NCBI RefSeq assembly: GCF_001591705.1
Contig: NZ_BCVK01000021.1
Location: forward strand, 1-36,434
From: Lactococcus cremoris subsp. cremoris NBRC 100676
Lineage (GTDB): Bacteria > Bacillota > Bacilli > Lactobacillales > Streptococcaceae
Reading direction: 5' to 3'
DNA length: 36,434 bases
The notes below the pieces were generated by a model that saw only the letters and a list, made by a program, of their open reading frames with translations, was not told the origin of the DNA and did no database searches. Within the stretch, counting starts at the first letter, position 1; the number at the start of each line of letters is the position of its first letter. Both the position numbers and the translations under genes were made by a program. Below are positions 1-10,383 of this stretch, piece by piece.

Positions 1-19
1 CAATTTTATATATATTCAT
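1..19 (-). CDS. 5' end of an unknown gene running off the left edge
   Basis: Only the first six codons (M-N-I-Y-K-I) lie in the window. The minus strand shows a TTGGAG ribosome binding site seven bases before ATG (19..17), a -10 box at 62-67 and a catabolite-responsive-element-like sequence at 43-57, so a genuine gene start is likely. Too little of the protein is present to assign a function. Confidence 0.5.
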
Positions 20-42
20 GAAATAACTCCAAGATAAATTAA

Positions 43-67
43 CGTAATCGTTTGCATTTTGATTATA
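43..67 (-). promoter_or_regulatory. Promoter -10 box with overlapping cre-like (CcpA) site
   Basis: On the minus strand TATAAT (67..62) is followed after four bases by ATGCAAACGATTACG (57..43). This matches the degenerate CcpA-binding consensus WTGNAANCGNWNNCW at every position except the last. Its place over the transcription start suggests glucose repression of the left-edge gene. No convincing -35 box is seen. The motif match is direct; regulation is inferred. Confidence 0.45.
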
Positions 68-131
68 TCGCTTTTTTGTTTTTTTAACCACTATTAATAA
101 TGTAAAATATGTTGGACTAATGAAATTGAAT

Positions 132-162
132 AATAAAAAGCCATACCATAAAGTATAGCTTA
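132..162 (-). terminator. Intrinsic terminator of the APC permease gene
   Basis: An eight-pair stem (153-160 with 139-146, one G-U pair) followed on the minus strand by a T-rich run, 40 bases after the permease stop codon. Confidence 0.65.
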
Positions 163-202
163 AAAAGGACTTACTCTTTTTTGAAATATAAAATCATTGA
201 CT

Positions 203-1726
203 TCAATTATTTTTCTTTTTGTAGTTTCTCATCATGAAGTAAGCAATAATACCAAAGATAAGTGGTCCACCAATCATTGAGATAAATGAGGTCAACATTT
301 CTGATAATGCTTTTGCAGTTTGGTCAACAGCTGGTAATTGAACATAGTTCACAATCGGTTGAATAATTGTGAAGAAGTTCGCGCCACCAACGACTACTAA
401 GACCAAAATTGTCAAGAAATTAACAACGAAGTTTGATTTAAAGAACTCAATTGGTTTAGCAATATTTTTATTTTTCTTGAAGTACCAGAAAGCAATAACG
501 ATGAAGAGATAAGGCAAGGTCATAGAAACATTAGCCATATAAGTCAAAATGAGGAAGAATTGACTTGCACCACCTTGTGAAGTCAAGAAATTCAAAACAA
601 TAATAAAAGTAACAATTGCAAATTGAATCCACATTGCAAATTTTGGCATACCTTCTTCATCAAGTTTACCTAATTTACCAGGCCAAAGTTTTTCTGGTGT
701 ACCAGTAATCAACTGTTTGATTGGGCTGTAAGTTAAGGTAAAGTAAGCACCCATATAGGCAAGAAGCATTGAAAGACCAATATAACGGGCAAAAATTCCA
801 CCAAGCATATCCGCTCCAGAAGTAGAAAGTCCAAGTGCATGACCAACTGCTTCACCAAGATTTTGCAAAAGCATATAAGGAACAGTTCCAAGGTTCATTG
901 ACCCATCTTTTATTGCTGGAATCCATTGTGAATAATCAACAAAGAATCCAACGCTAAGAATAGCTACTGAGTAACCCACCGCAATAATAAGTGCTGATGT
1001 AATAATTCCACGAGGGAAGTTTTTCGCTGGTTCATGTGTTTGATCGACTAAACCGGCGATTGATTCTACCCCACCATAGGCAAATACAGCAAAGACAAGA
1101 AAGGCGATAAAAGCAACGATACTACCATCAAAAGTTGGATTAGGAGATGACGTAAAAGCAGCAAGGTTAATTGGTGTTGCAGGATGTCCATTAACAACTA
1201 GTACAAGAACTGCGCCAAGAATTAAAATAACATTGAGCGAAAGAACGGCAATCCCAGCAATAGAGGTGAACTTTTTAATTGTTTCGACCCCTTTAGATAC
1301 CATAAATGTAATGACGGCCATCCAAACAACGGCTGCAATTGAAATTTAAAGTAATGATGGTGTATGTGTTGAATTACCAAAAATTAAATTCACCATTGGA
1401 ATCAAAATTTTATTTGCGACACTTACCATCCAAATGACATAAGATGCATACCACATGAATGTTCCAATAAAGGCGAAAGTAGGATTAACTGCCTCACTCA
1501 TCCATGAGTAGATTCCTCCTTTTTCATCTTTAAATGCTGATCCCATTTCCGTTACCATAAAGGCAAAGGGGAGGAAAAAGAGGAGAGCTCCGATAATATA
1601 CCAAGGAATAGCACCGTAGCCCATTTGATAGAAGGCAACTGGGATATTCCCAAAGCCAAAGACAGTCGTAAAGATCATCAACGAGAGACCTACGAGTGAG
1701 AGTTTACCTTTTGTGTTTTGTGACAT
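203..1726 (-). pseudogene. APC-family permease (glutamate/GABA antiporter type), interrupted by an in-frame TAA
   Basis: Two consecutive open frames, 1726..1346 (126 residues) and 1321..203 (372 residues), are in the same reading frame. They are separated only by TAA (1348..1346) and eight sense codons (I-S-I-A-A-V-V-W). Read through, the gene gives about 507 residues, the usual length of GadC-like glutamate:GABA antiporter-family permeases. The N-terminal part carries the early helices of the APC fold (GLSLMIFTTVFGFGN) and the second part carries the remaining transmembrane helices. A single CAA-to-TAA change would explain the stop. The start ATG follows AAGGAAAGATT. In this sequence the product is probably a non-functional 126-residue stub, unless the stop is a sequencing error or is read through. 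The substrate is not identifiable. It lies downstream of pepT and has its own terminator. Confidence 0.8.
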
Positions 1727-2008
1727 AATCTTTCCTTTTTACATTGATTAATAATTTTATCAACCAATTTATTTTTAAAGTGTTGAATGATTAACTAAAT
1801 TTTACTTATAAATCTGTCAGTAAAATCTTTAGAAACAGAATAATATTGTAGACAGTAGCAGAAAGTTATCGAAAAGTAGCGATTAGTCTGAAAATTACAT
1901 GCTAAGCGCAAAGCAAGCCGCTCAAGTAGATTTTTTAATAAAAACCTTCTTGGGCGACTTGTTCTTTTATTATCGAGTCCTTAAAAATAATAACTCTATT
2001 TTTTTCTT
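1727..2008. other. Intergenic region between pepT and the permease, with a long inverted repeat
   Basis: This 282-base spacer has no credible gene. An imperfect inverted repeat at 1914-1961 (CAAGCCGC...GCGACTTG arms extended by CTCAAG/CTTGG) could form a stem just after pepT but lacks a T-run. A TCTGTCAGTA word lies at 1813-1822. No clear promoter for the permease is visible. Confidence 0.4.
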
Positions 2009-3265
<1,257 letters not shown>

Positions 3266-3278
3266 TTATTATAATCGC

Positions 3279-4076
3279 CTATTTGTCTCCCAATGAGATA
3301 AAAGGCTCAATAGCTGTGGTTTGTTGGATTTGAGCAATAATAAAAGATTTAGCATCATCATATTTTTGCTCTGGAATCACTTGTTCTGAAAACTCCAAAA
3401 GACATTTATATTCTTTTTCAGAAATCTTTTCAATATAATTATATTTTTCAAGTACATTGACAAAAATATCACTTTTATTTTTGACGATGTCTTTACGCAT
3501 GAATTTTAAGAGAAAAGTCGTCATATATTTTAATGCATACTCAGGGTCCACATCTCCAATCATTTGATAAATTTCTTTTTCAAATGCTGTTAAAGGGAGA
3601 TTACTCGCTACTTTATTAAAATAATTGGCGAGTGTTGGTGTAACTTTTGTATTTTCTGGATATTCCTTGTAAGAAAAAGATGTCACAAAATTCAATATAA
3701 CTTGATTCGTTTGATTAGTTAATCTGGGATAGCAATTGCTTTCTTGCAATAACTTCTCAATCCGTGAATTTTCTTCAATAAAAATCGGCTGTTCATAGAT
3801 ATTTCTCTGCGGTTCAGCCTTTTTATCCTCTATTCTTTTCCAGTCAAAATCGCTGTCTTTAAAAATATGAAAACCAAGTGAATAACGCTTATCCGAACGT
3901 AAGATTAGGCCAGCAGCAATGAATGAATCAATCTGCCGGTCCATATTTTTTACGTCAGCAAAATCTTTATGAATCTGTCTTAGCATGACTTCATCATGTT
4001 CTGCTAAATATTCTATCAAATCTTTAAAAAAGGGCTGACCTGTCAGCCGATTTTCATTATAGATTTTAATAGTCAT
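3279..4076 (-). CDS. DUF1803-like conserved protein
   Basis: A 265-residue soluble protein without signal peptide or membrane segments, rich in charged residues. The N-terminal 70 residues (LIEYLAEHDEVMLRQIHKDF, then DRQIDSFIAAGLILRSDKRY) look like a winged-helix arrangement. I recall proteins of the DUF1803 group next to ppaC in streptococci and assign this one mainly by context. The start codon overlaps the ppaC stop (TAATG), which implies translational coupling. No catalytic motif is recognised and the function is unknown. Confidence 0.7.
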   Translation of the reverse strand: MTIKIYNENRLTGQPFFKDLIEYLAEHDEVMLRQIHKDFADVKNMDRQIDSFIAAGLILRSDKRYSLGFHIFKDSDFDWKRIEDKKAEPQRNIYEQPIFIEENSRIEKLLQESNCYPRLTNQTNQVILNFVTSFSYKEYPENTKVTPTLANYFNKVASNLPLTAFEKEIYQMIGDVDPEYALKYMTTFLLKFMRKDIVKNKSDIFVNVLEKYNYIEKISEKEYKCLLEFSEQVIPEQKYDDAKSFIIAQIQQTTAIEPFISLGDK

Positions 4077-5020
4077 TATTTATTAAAGCTTTCAGTCAAT
4101 TGTGGAACAACTTGCTTTTTACGTGAAACAGCTCCCGCAAGGAAAGCATGGTCATCATTAAGTGTAAAATTGAAGGCCGCTTCTGATTTTTCTGGGTGTG
4201 CGCCCAATGCAATGATTTCAGAGTTTGAGTTAACAATATCCGTAATCATAAAGACAAAATCATCATATCCATTTGCGTTCATTGAAGCTTTAATTGCTAC
4301 TTTAATATCTGAAAGACGTTCCAAAACTTCTGGAATATCAACTGTATTAACTTGTGCAATACGTACGCTTGAACCATTCAATTCAAAAGTTTTAGCATCA
4401 ATATCAATCAATTCTTCTGCTGATTTAGTTGACAAATTTGTTCCAGCTTTAAGCATTGCAAGACCGTATTCTTCAAGATTTACACCAGCAATTTCAGCAA
4501 GCTCTTTAGCTACCTTATGGTCTGTTACGTGAGTCGTTGGTGATTTCAAGAGCAAAGTGTCAGAAATCAAACCTGAAAGTAAAAGTCCTGCAACCTCTTT
4601 AGGAACTTCAACATTAGCTTCAAGGAATTTACGGTAAACAATTGATGATGCAGAACCAACAGGTTCAACAGTCATAAATAAAGGTGCTGCTGTATTAAAG
4701 TTAGCTACACGATGATGGTCAACCACACCATAAATTGTTAGGTCTTCAATATCAGAAATTGATTGTTGGAATTCATTGTGGTCAGTTAAAATTACTGTAT
4801 CCACACCTTCTTCTTTGGCTGATTTTACAACGCGTGGAGCTTGTACTCCAAAGTAATCCAAGACAAATTGTGTTTCTTCATTGGGAGTCCCAAGAGCAAC
4901 AACCTCAGTATTAAGGGCACCATTTGGACGGTGATTGCTCAAGTATGAGAAACCGTATGATGAACCAATAGCGTCAGTATCAGGTTTTTGGTGACCAAAA
5001 ACAAGTATTTTATCAGACAT
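4076..5020 (-). CDS. ppaC: Manganese-dependent inorganic pyrophosphatase (family II)
   Basis: Hydrolyses pyrophosphate to two phosphates, pulling biosynthetic reactions forward; cytoplasmic. The 314 residues match the family II (DHH) enzymes. Metal ligands are visible: GHQKPDTDA with His10, Asp14 and Asp16, TDHNE, and the DHH motif VVDHHR near residue 100. The substrate-binding RKKQ motif lies near the C terminus. The ribosome binding site is weak (TTGAGGTAAAAAA before ATG). The 5' untranslated region carries a hairpin (5051-5087) and an extended -10 promoter at 5103-5111. Confidence 0.95.
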   Translation of the reverse strand: MSDKILVFGHQKPDTDAIGSSYGFSYLSNHRPNGALNTEVVALGTPNEETQFVLDYFGVQAPRVVKSAKEEGVDTVILTDHNEFQQSISDIEDLTIYGVVDHHRVANFNTAAPLFMTVEPVGSASSIVYRKFLEANVEVPKEVAGLLLSGLISDTLLLKSPTTHVTDHKVAKELAEIAGVNLEEYGLAMLKAGTNLSTKSAEELIDIDAKTFELNGSSVRIAQVNTVDIPEVLERLSDIKVAIKASMNANGYDDFVFMITDIVNSNSEIIALGAHPEKSEAAFNFTLNDDHAFLAGAVSRKKQVVPQLTESFNK

Positions 5021-5048
5021 TTTTTTACCTCAATTTAAAAATTTTTAT

Positions 5049-5111
5049 CTCTCACTCTTCTTTCATTTTTCTATAAAATAGAGTGAGCTTATCATCTCTT
5101 AAATTATATCA
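5049..5111 (-). promoter_or_regulatory. ppaC promoter and 5'-UTR hairpin
   Basis: TGATATAAT (extended -10, 5111..5103) has only a poor -35. Downstream, CTCACTCT (5087..5080) and AGAGTGAG (5058..5051) form a perfect eight-pair hairpin in the leader, without a terminator-type T-run. The role of the hairpin is unknown. Confidence 0.5.
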
Positions 5112-5180
5112 AAAATTGACTGATTAAGCACACTTTCATTTTCATTTAAGTCTCTTTCTGCTTATTTGTTCGGTTATAAC

Positions 5181-5220
5181 AAAAAATGGATTTGAAATAT
5201 TTTCAAATCCATTTTATTTT
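5181..5220 (-). terminator. Terminator of pflA
   Basis: Perfect 12-pair stem (5186-5197 with 5201-5212), T-rich on the minus strand, directly after the pflA stop codon. Confidence 0.8.
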
Positions 5221-6015
5221 TTATTTTATTCGTTCTAAATAGTCTTGATAAGACTCTGTATTCATGATTTCTTTAGCATTATGAACACGGTCTTTCGTTG
5301 GCGGTTTAACCTCTTCAAGTGGATATTTCCAACCTAATTCACGCCATTTAAATTCACCCATTGTATGGTAGGGTAAAATTTCAAATTTCAAAACATTTTT
5401 CAAAGTCTTAACAAATTCACCCAATTGTACCAAATCTTCGTCAAAATCACTTTCACCAGGGACAAGAACATGACGAAACCACATGGCATTGCCACGGTCT
5501 GATAAATATTGGGCAAAAGCCAAAATATTGTCATTTTTGTTAGCTGTCAGTTCTTTATGACGTTCTGGATTAATTTCTTTGATGTCCAACAAGACCAAAT
5601 CAGTATAATCTAATAATTCATCAATTTTTCCAGTCACATATTTGTCAGTCAAATAAGGTTGAGCTGCTGTATCAAGCGTTGTATGAATACCAAGAGATTT
5701 TGCATATTTAAAAAGAGCCAAAACGAAGTCAATTTGAAGAAGTGCTTCACCACCAGAAACAGTAATTCCCCCTTTTTCTCCCCAGAATCCCCTAAAGCGA
5801 AGTGCCTCATCCATGACATCTTCTACAGTCCGTTTTGTGGCTTTATCCGATTTCAAAGCCCAAGTATCAGGGTTATGACAATACTTACAACGCATCCGAC
5901 AACCTTGCATAAAGATAATAAATCGTACACCAGGCCCATCAACAGAACCAAATGATTCAGTTGAATGAATCAGTCCGGTCACTTTTTTTAGTTCATCTAT
6001 ATTTTCTGACATCAT
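5221..6015 (-). CDS. pflA: Pyruvate formate-lyase-activating enzyme
   Basis: Radical-SAM enzyme that installs the glycyl radical on pyruvate formate-lyase, enabling anaerobic mixed-acid fermentation. The iron-sulfur cluster motif CRMRCKYC (CX3CX2C) and the glycine-rich GGEALLQ segment are visible, followed by the TIM-barrel. A longer frame begins with TTG at 6030, but the ribosome binding site TTGGAG favours ATG at 6015 or the adjacent ATG at 6012, giving 263-264 residues. It is monocistronic, between a good promoter (6049-6077) and its own terminator. Confidence 0.93.
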   Translation of the reverse strand: MMSENIDELKKVTGLIHSTESFGSVDGPGVRFIIFMQGCRMRCKYCHNPDTWALKSDKATKRTVEDVMDEALRFRGFWGEKGGITVSGGEALLQIDFVLALFKYAKSLGIHTTLDTAAQPYLTDKYVTGKIDELLDYTDLVLLDIKEINPERHKELTANKNDNILAFAQYLSDRGNAMWFRHVLVPGESDFDEDLVQLGEFVKTLKNVLKFEILPYHTMGEFKWRELGWKYPLEEVKPPTKDRVHNAKEIMNTESYQDYLERIK

Positions 6016-6048
6016 TTTCTCCAATTTCAAACACTATTTCACACCACT

Positions 6049-6077
6049 ATCATACCGCAATTCGCTGATTTTATCAA
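6049..6077 (-). promoter_or_regulatory. pflA promoter
   Basis: Minus strand TTGATA (6077..6072), a 17-base spacer, then TATGAT (6054..6049). Three CTGTCAG-type words (6086, 6114 and the pair at 6205/6217) lie upstream. Confidence 0.6.
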
Positions 6078-6195
6078 ATTAAATTCTGTCAGTAAAATAT
6101 CCTACTAACGGTTCTGTCAGTAACTTTCTCTTAGTAAATTAAGCTCGGTCAGTCAATAAATGTAAGGGTTTAACTAATTAAAGCTTTTTGATTAA

Positions 6196-6232
6196 ATAAA
6201 AATACTGACAGAAATTCTGTCAGTATTTTTTT
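6196..6232. terminator. Terminator built from an inverted CTGACAG pair
   Basis: ATACTGACAGAA and TTCTGTCAGTAT form a near-perfect stem flanked by A and T runs on both sides. It terminates the CBS/CorC gene on the minus strand. Confidence 0.75.
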
Positions 6233-7568
6233 AAATTTCTGTTTCTTCTGGTTCAACGTCAAATTCAACACGAAGTTTAACCACACGTTTTCCAGAAACT
6301 TCTAAACTTGTCAGTGAAAAATGATCTTCCTCATTATCAACTTTGCAAACAATTTGTTGTCCTTTGGCCGGAATTTTCCCAGTCGTTGCCAAGAAGTAAC
6401 CCGCAATGGTATCTACGTCATTACTTTCAAGATGAGTATCAAATTCTTCATTGAAGTCGTTTAGAGTCATTTTCCCTTGCACGACATAGAGGTTTTCGCC
6501 AATTTTGAAAACTTCTTCTTCGGCAATATCTGTTTCGTCATCAATTTCACCGACGATTTCTTCTAGTAAATCTTCCAATGTTACTACACCTTCAACGCCA
6601 CCATATTCATTTAGCAATACTGCCATTTGATTTTGGGTTTTGCGCATTTGACGCATCAAATCGTCAACGAAGATTGTTTCAGGGACAAACAATGGTTCTT
6701 GAAGAATTTCCCGTAGGTCAATATCATCAAAACCATGCTCAAAACTATATCTCAAAAGTTTTTTGACATGTAGAATCCCTAGAATATTATCTTTGTCATC
6801 ATCATAAACTGGAACTCGTGAATAAGTTTCGTTCAGAATAGCTGTAATATTTTCACGTGAGTCGTCATTAATATCGATCATGAAGGCGTCAGTTCTTGGA
6901 ACCATAATTTCACGCGCCACCAATTCATCCAAACTAAATACACCAGTAATCATCTCACGTTCATTATCATCAAGTGCTTCATCATTGGTATTAAGTAAAT
7001 ACTCAATTTCATCACGAGTCATACTTTCATCCAAATCATCAAATTTCATTGGTGTCAAACGACTCAAAACGTTGGTTGAACTTGCTAAAAACCAAACAAA
7101 AGGTTTCATCACTTTTCCTAAAAATTGGATTGGTGGTGCGACCCGTAGGGCCATTTTTTCTTTGAGGTTTTGGGCAATTCGTTTAGGATAAAGTTCACCA
7201 AATACGAGTGAAACATAAGTCAAAATAGCTAAAACAATAATTTGAGATAAAGTTTTAGCCAGTGCCGTTCCACCTAATAATGGTGCTAGGCGAGATGACA
7301 AAGCTTCGGCCAAACTAGCCCCCGCTAAGATGTTAATCAGAGTAATCCCAATCTGAATTGTCGAGAGGAAATTACTTGGTTGATTAAGAATATTAACAAG
7401 GTTGATATATTTCTTATCACCTTCGCTGGCCTTTTGCTCTACTTTTGTCCGGCTGAGACTGACCATGGCCATCTCACTGGCTGAGAAGAAGGCATTTAAA
7501 GCTGTTAAAAAAATTAGTAAAAGAATCTGCAAGAGTATCGATACACTCTCGGGATCAGGGTTTGACAT
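6231..7568 (-). CDS. CNNM/CorC-type membrane protein with CBS domains (hemolysin-like)
   Basis: A 445-residue membrane protein of the TlyC/CorC/CNNM family, linked in relatives to divalent-cation (Mg2+) transport or homeostasis. The order seen is an N-terminal hydrophobic helix (residues 9-28), further helices to about residue 160 (DUF21/CNNM domain), a paired CBS region at about 215-335 (REIMVPRTDAFMI and a second half with NEYGGVEGVVTLEDLLEEIVG), and a C-terminal CorC/HlyC domain with acidic residues. The start ATG follows AAGGAGCACTA. The older label hemolysin is not supported by any motif here. Confidence 0.88.
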   Translation of the reverse strand: MSNPDPESVSILLQILLLIFLTALNAFFSASEMAMVSLSRTKVEQKASEGDKKYINLVNILNQPSNFLSTIQIGITLINILAGASLAEALSSRLAPLLGGTALAKTLSQIIVLAILTYVSLVFGELYPKRIAQNLKEKMALRVAPPIQFLGKVMKPFVWFLASSTNVLSRLTPMKFDDLDESMTRDEIEYLLNTNDEALDDNEREMITGVFSLDELVAREIMVPRTDAFMIDINDDSRENITAILNETYSRVPVYDDDKDNILGILHVKKLLRYSFEHGFDDIDLREILQEPLFVPETIFVDDLMRQMRKTQNQMAVLLNEYGGVEGVVTLEDLLEEIVGEIDDETDIAEEEVFKIGENLYVVQGKMTLNDFNEEFDTHLESNDVDTIAGYFLATTGKIPAKGQQIVCKVDNEEDHFSLTSLEVSGKRVVKLRVEFDVEPEETEI

Positions 7569-7667
7569 TAGTGCTCCTTGAAAAAGATATTATAGTGTTT
7601 ATTTTAACACTTAAAACTTAGTTAGCTCGAATTTAAGAAAATAAGAGTTAACATTTTAGATAGAATT

Positions 7668-7676
7668 ATTATATCA
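7668..7676 (-). promoter_or_regulatory. Extended -10 promoter for the CBS/CorC gene
   Basis: TGATATAAT on the minus strand, about 100 bases before the start codon, with a weak -35. A second TATAAT-like box lies closer to the gene near 7590, so the transcription start is uncertain. Confidence 0.35.
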
Positions 7677-7687
7677 TATTTTTGTTC

Positions 7688-8803
7688 TCATTTTGAAATA
7701 ATTTTTCTTTGTTCGGCTTTATGGTTATTATAAAGACTATTGGCAAATCTTACAATTTCTTTGACCAAACAATAGGCCGGAACAGCAATAATCATTCCAA
7801 GAATTCCGTATAGGCTTCCTGAAATTAACATCAAAATCATAACTGTAACTGGATGCACTTTAACGGCAGAACCAACAATTTTAGGATAAACCAAATTGCC
7901 ATCAAGTTGTTGTAAGACGAGAACATAGATTACCGCAATTAGGGCTGTAATTGGACGATTAAAAGCAACCGTTACAACCATTGGTAAAACCCCGATATAT
8001 GGTCCCGCATAAGGAATAAGGTTAGTAACACCCGCAAAGAGTGCAAAAAGGAAAGCATACGGAATTCCCAAAACCATATAACCGACGAAAACGACAATGA
8101 AGACCAATAAAGCATCAAGCGCAACTCCAGAAATATAACGAGAAATCGTATGATTCATATTTTCCAAAAGTTCAAAGATATTAAGTTTATCTTCTGTCAG
8201 TACATTTTCTTTCAAGAATGGAATAATTTTTTCACCATCTTTGAGCATGTAGTAAAGAAGAATTGGAACTAAAATCATTACCATGATAATGCTCGTGATA
8301 ATACTTACAATACTTCCAACACTTATCGTAATACTGTTTAAAAGATTATGCAAAATATCAGTATAAGAAAGATTTAGTCTTTCAACAAGGCTCTTAATAT
8401 CAAGTTGTTCATAAATATGCGAGAATCTTGGATTATGTTGAAGTCCTTCTATCCATGTTCGAATCTGAGGATAAGCTTTCCCAGTGGCATTAATCAAACT
8501 TGTCAGCTGTGTAATTAAACTTGGAATGACTGATGCAACTGCAAAAATAATCATTCCTAAAATGAGTATAAGAACAATGAAAATGCCAAATACTTTTTTT
8601 ATTTTTAGCTTTTCTTCCATAAAAGTAACAACCGGATTGAAGACATAATATAAAAAACCTGCAATAATAAATGGAACAAATAAGAGCGTCAGTAACGTCT
8701 TTATGGGCTGGAATACAAATTGAATCTGAGCCAATAGAAAAATTAGTAAAGTAACGGCTAATATTTCAACTGTCCAGAAGAATAATTTACTTTTTTTGAA
8801 CAT
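7688..8803 (-). CDS. AI-2E family membrane protein
   Basis: A 371-residue polytopic protein of the AI-2E/YdbI/PerM family. Members export small molecules or ions in some species; the true substrate is unknown here. Hydrophobic helices are seen at about residues 10-55, 70-95, 165-190, 235-300 and 310-350, with a soluble segment between. The motif GPYIGVLPMV in the C-terminal third is typical of the family. The start ATG follows AAAGGAAATCT. Confidence 0.85.
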   Translation of the reverse strand: MFKKSKLFFWTVEILAVTLLIFLLAQIQFVFQPIKTLLTLLFVPFIIAGFLYYVFNPVVTFMEEKLKIKKVFGIFIVLILILGMIIFAVASVIPSLITQLTSLINATGKAYPQIRTWIEGLQHNPRFSHIYEQLDIKSLVERLNLSYTDILHNLLNSITISVGSIVSIITSIIMVMILVPILLYYMLKDGEKIIPFLKENVLTEDKLNIFELLENMNHTISRYISGVALDALLVFIVVFVGYMVLGIPYAFLFALFAGVTNLIPYAGPYIGVLPMVVTVAFNRPITALIAVIYVLVLQQLDGNLVYPKIVGSAVKVHPVTVMILMLISGSLYGILGMIIAVPAYCLVKEIVRFANSLYNNHKAEQRKIISK

Positions 8804-9063
8804 AGATTTCCTTTATTTAATTTATTTTTATCTTTCTCAAAATAAATCATTATTTTAAGTCAAAGTGAGTTTTATTGAAAGAACTCTAGGCTTATCTCCC
8901 TAATACTATCTATAATACCATAAACTGATTTACCGCGCTAGGTTAGCCTTCAAACAAAAAATAAGTCATCTAAATATTGTTCTTTTAGCGCCTTTCACAT
9001 CCAAAAGTTTCCTCTAAAAAAGCATAGATAAAATCTACTGGCTTTTATAAAGTCTATAAATAT
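8804..9063. other. Intergenic leader of the AI-2E gene
   Basis: This spacer of about 260 bases holds no credible gene. On the minus strand TGGTATTAT (8920..8912) resembles an extended -10 box without a good -35, implying a leader of about 100 bases. Nothing else is recognised. Confidence 0.4.
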
Positions 9064-9123
9064 AAAAAACACCTACAAGGTGTTTTGCTACGGCTAAAAA
9101 GAGACCTCATTCTCTTTTTAGCC
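9064..9123 (-). terminator. Double hairpin terminating the Rrf2/SDR operon
   Basis: Two consecutive stems: a perfect 13-pair stem (9092-9104 with 9111-9123) whose distal arm is made of the last codons of the Rrf2 gene, then a short stem AACACC/GGTGTT (9068-9084) followed on the minus strand by a T-run. The second is the likely terminator. Confidence 0.65.
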
Positions 9124-9571
9124 AGTCTAAAGTCTTATTATCCATCGCTTCGGCTAACAATAAATCACTAAGCTTTAATTTCTCTAATTCTAGTGCATAA
9201 AGATTTTGAGCTTTAGTTAAAGTTTCAATCACTAGACTCTCACTCTCAAGTGTGTGTGCTTTATTTGGAAAGATGCGCTGCCCAATATGACTAAGGTCAG
9301 CACTAATGAATTCTTCCCCCTCTACTGCAGCCATTACGTCCTTTAACGAAATTTCATTTATTCTTTTTTTAAGCTTAAAGCCACCATCCTTACTTGCAGT
9401 AGACTCTATTAAATTATTTACCACTAATTGCCTTAATACTTTTTTTAGAGAGGAGTCGGAAACTTCCAATAATTTGCTGAGCGTTTTACTTTTCAAGGCT
9501 TGTTGGTCTTTTTGAGTCGCTAAAATTAGTAAAACGTAAACGGCTTCCTCTAAATGTTTGGACAGTTTCAT
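9107..9571 (-). CDS. Rrf2-family transcriptional regulator
   Basis: A 154-residue protein with an N-terminal winged helix-turn-helix (residues 1-65) of the Rrf2 type, including the LRQLVVNNLIES...GGFKL wing. It has no cysteine at all, so it cannot bind an iron-sulfur cluster as IscR or NsrR do; it resembles the cysteine-poor YwnA group. Its ATG overlaps the TGA of the upstream SDR gene (ATGA), so they form a two-gene operon like B. subtilis ywnB/ywnA. It probably autoregulates from the palindrome at 10152-10178. The ligand is unknown. Confidence 0.83.
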   Translation of the reverse strand: MKLSKHLEEAVYVLLILATQKDQQALKSKTLSKLLEVSDSSLKKVLRQLVVNNLIESTASKDGGFKLKKRINEISLKDVMAAVEGEEFISADLSHIGQRIFPNKAHTLESESLVIETLTKAQNLYALELEKLKLSDLLLAEAMDNKTLDWLKRE

Positions 9572-10140
9572 TTATTTTCCAATCCCTCAATCATTTCTTT
9601 TACAACTTTTTCTACTCTGATAGGTTTTATATTTTTAGAAAAAACTCCCAAAATATTGAATAAGGGAACCAATTTTGATAGTCTATCTCTCCTATCTCCT
9701 CCATAAACTAAAGTAGGTTCGACAACAACTACAGGTATCTCAGATTCTCTCAACATATTAATTAATTTCGCTTTTGTATTCAAAAAATATTTAGGTCCAA
9801 GTTTTCCTCCTATCATGCCCATGGCCTTAACTTTTTTTATTTGAGCAATTTTCAGCATTACTTCTGCTGGTTGATCATTTATCTCTCTTGATTTAAGTTC
9901 ATCTTTTTCTGGTGCCCCAATTAAATTTATAATAAAGTCAACCTCTTGTGGTAAGAGCTTTTTCAATTTTTCAAAATCATTTACATCTGCTTTGATGTTG
10001 ATCACATTAGGATGCTCAAACTTATTTTTACCACTTCTTGAAATTGTGTATATTTTAATATCATTATTCTTATTTATCCACATTTCTGTAAGATGTCTTC
10101 CTATATAGCCATTTCCGCCTAATAAAACAATATTCATCAT
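9568..10140 (-). CDS. NAD(P)-binding SDR/NmrA-like protein
   Basis: A 190-residue Rossmann-fold protein with the dinucleotide-binding motif LGGNGYIG at residues 6-13 and an extended-SDR style sequence (INLIGAPEKDE, VEPTLVYGG). It lacks a clear catalytic Tyr-X3-Lys, so a redox-sensing or atypical reductase role is possible. Length and operon partner match B. subtilis YwnB. It is first in an operon with the Rrf2 regulator; the start ATG has only a weak upstream GAGAA. Confidence 0.78.
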   Translation of the reverse strand: MMNIVLLGGNGYIGRHLTEMWINKNNDIKIYTISRSGKNKFEHPNVINIKADVNDFEKLKKLLPQEVDFIINLIGAPEKDELKSREINDQPAEVMLKIAQIKKVKAMGMIGGKLGPKYFLNTKAKLINMLRESEIPVVVVEPTLVYGGDRRDRLSKLVPLFNILGVFSKNIKPIRVEKVVKEMIEGLENK

Positions 10141-10151
10141 TTCTCATTGCA

Positions 10152-10207
10152 ATCCGTAGATTTATTTAATCTATGGATATTTTATATCTAAAGATGGGAT
10201 ATGTCAA
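10152..10207 (-). promoter_or_regulatory. Promoter and probable operator of the SDR-Rrf2 operon
   Basis: Minus strand TTGACA (10207..10202), exactly 17 bases, TAAAAT (10184..10179). Immediately downstream an 11-base inverted repeat (10168-10178 and 10152-10162, one mismatch, 5-base spacer) covers the expected transcription start, and related ATATC/GATAT elements lie in the spacer. This is a natural binding site for the Rrf2 protein; binding is inferred. Confidence 0.65.
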
Positions 10208-10313
10208 GGATTTTAATCAGAAATTTTGTAAAATATTTTATTCTTCTTAAAACTAGGCTCTATGCATCACATACAATATAATCCTAAACTATCAGATGTA
10301 GTAATTCCAACAC

Positions 10314-10342
10314 TTGCAAGTATCTATAGAAAGCTTTATAAT
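10314..10342 (+). promoter_or_regulatory. Promoter of the GNAT gene
   Basis: TTGCAA (10314-10319), 17-base spacer, TATAAT (10337-10342), about 40 bases before the start codon. Confidence 0.65.
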
Positions 10343-10383
10343 AAACCCAAGGCTTTTATGTAAACTAATCTTTAGGAGAACTT

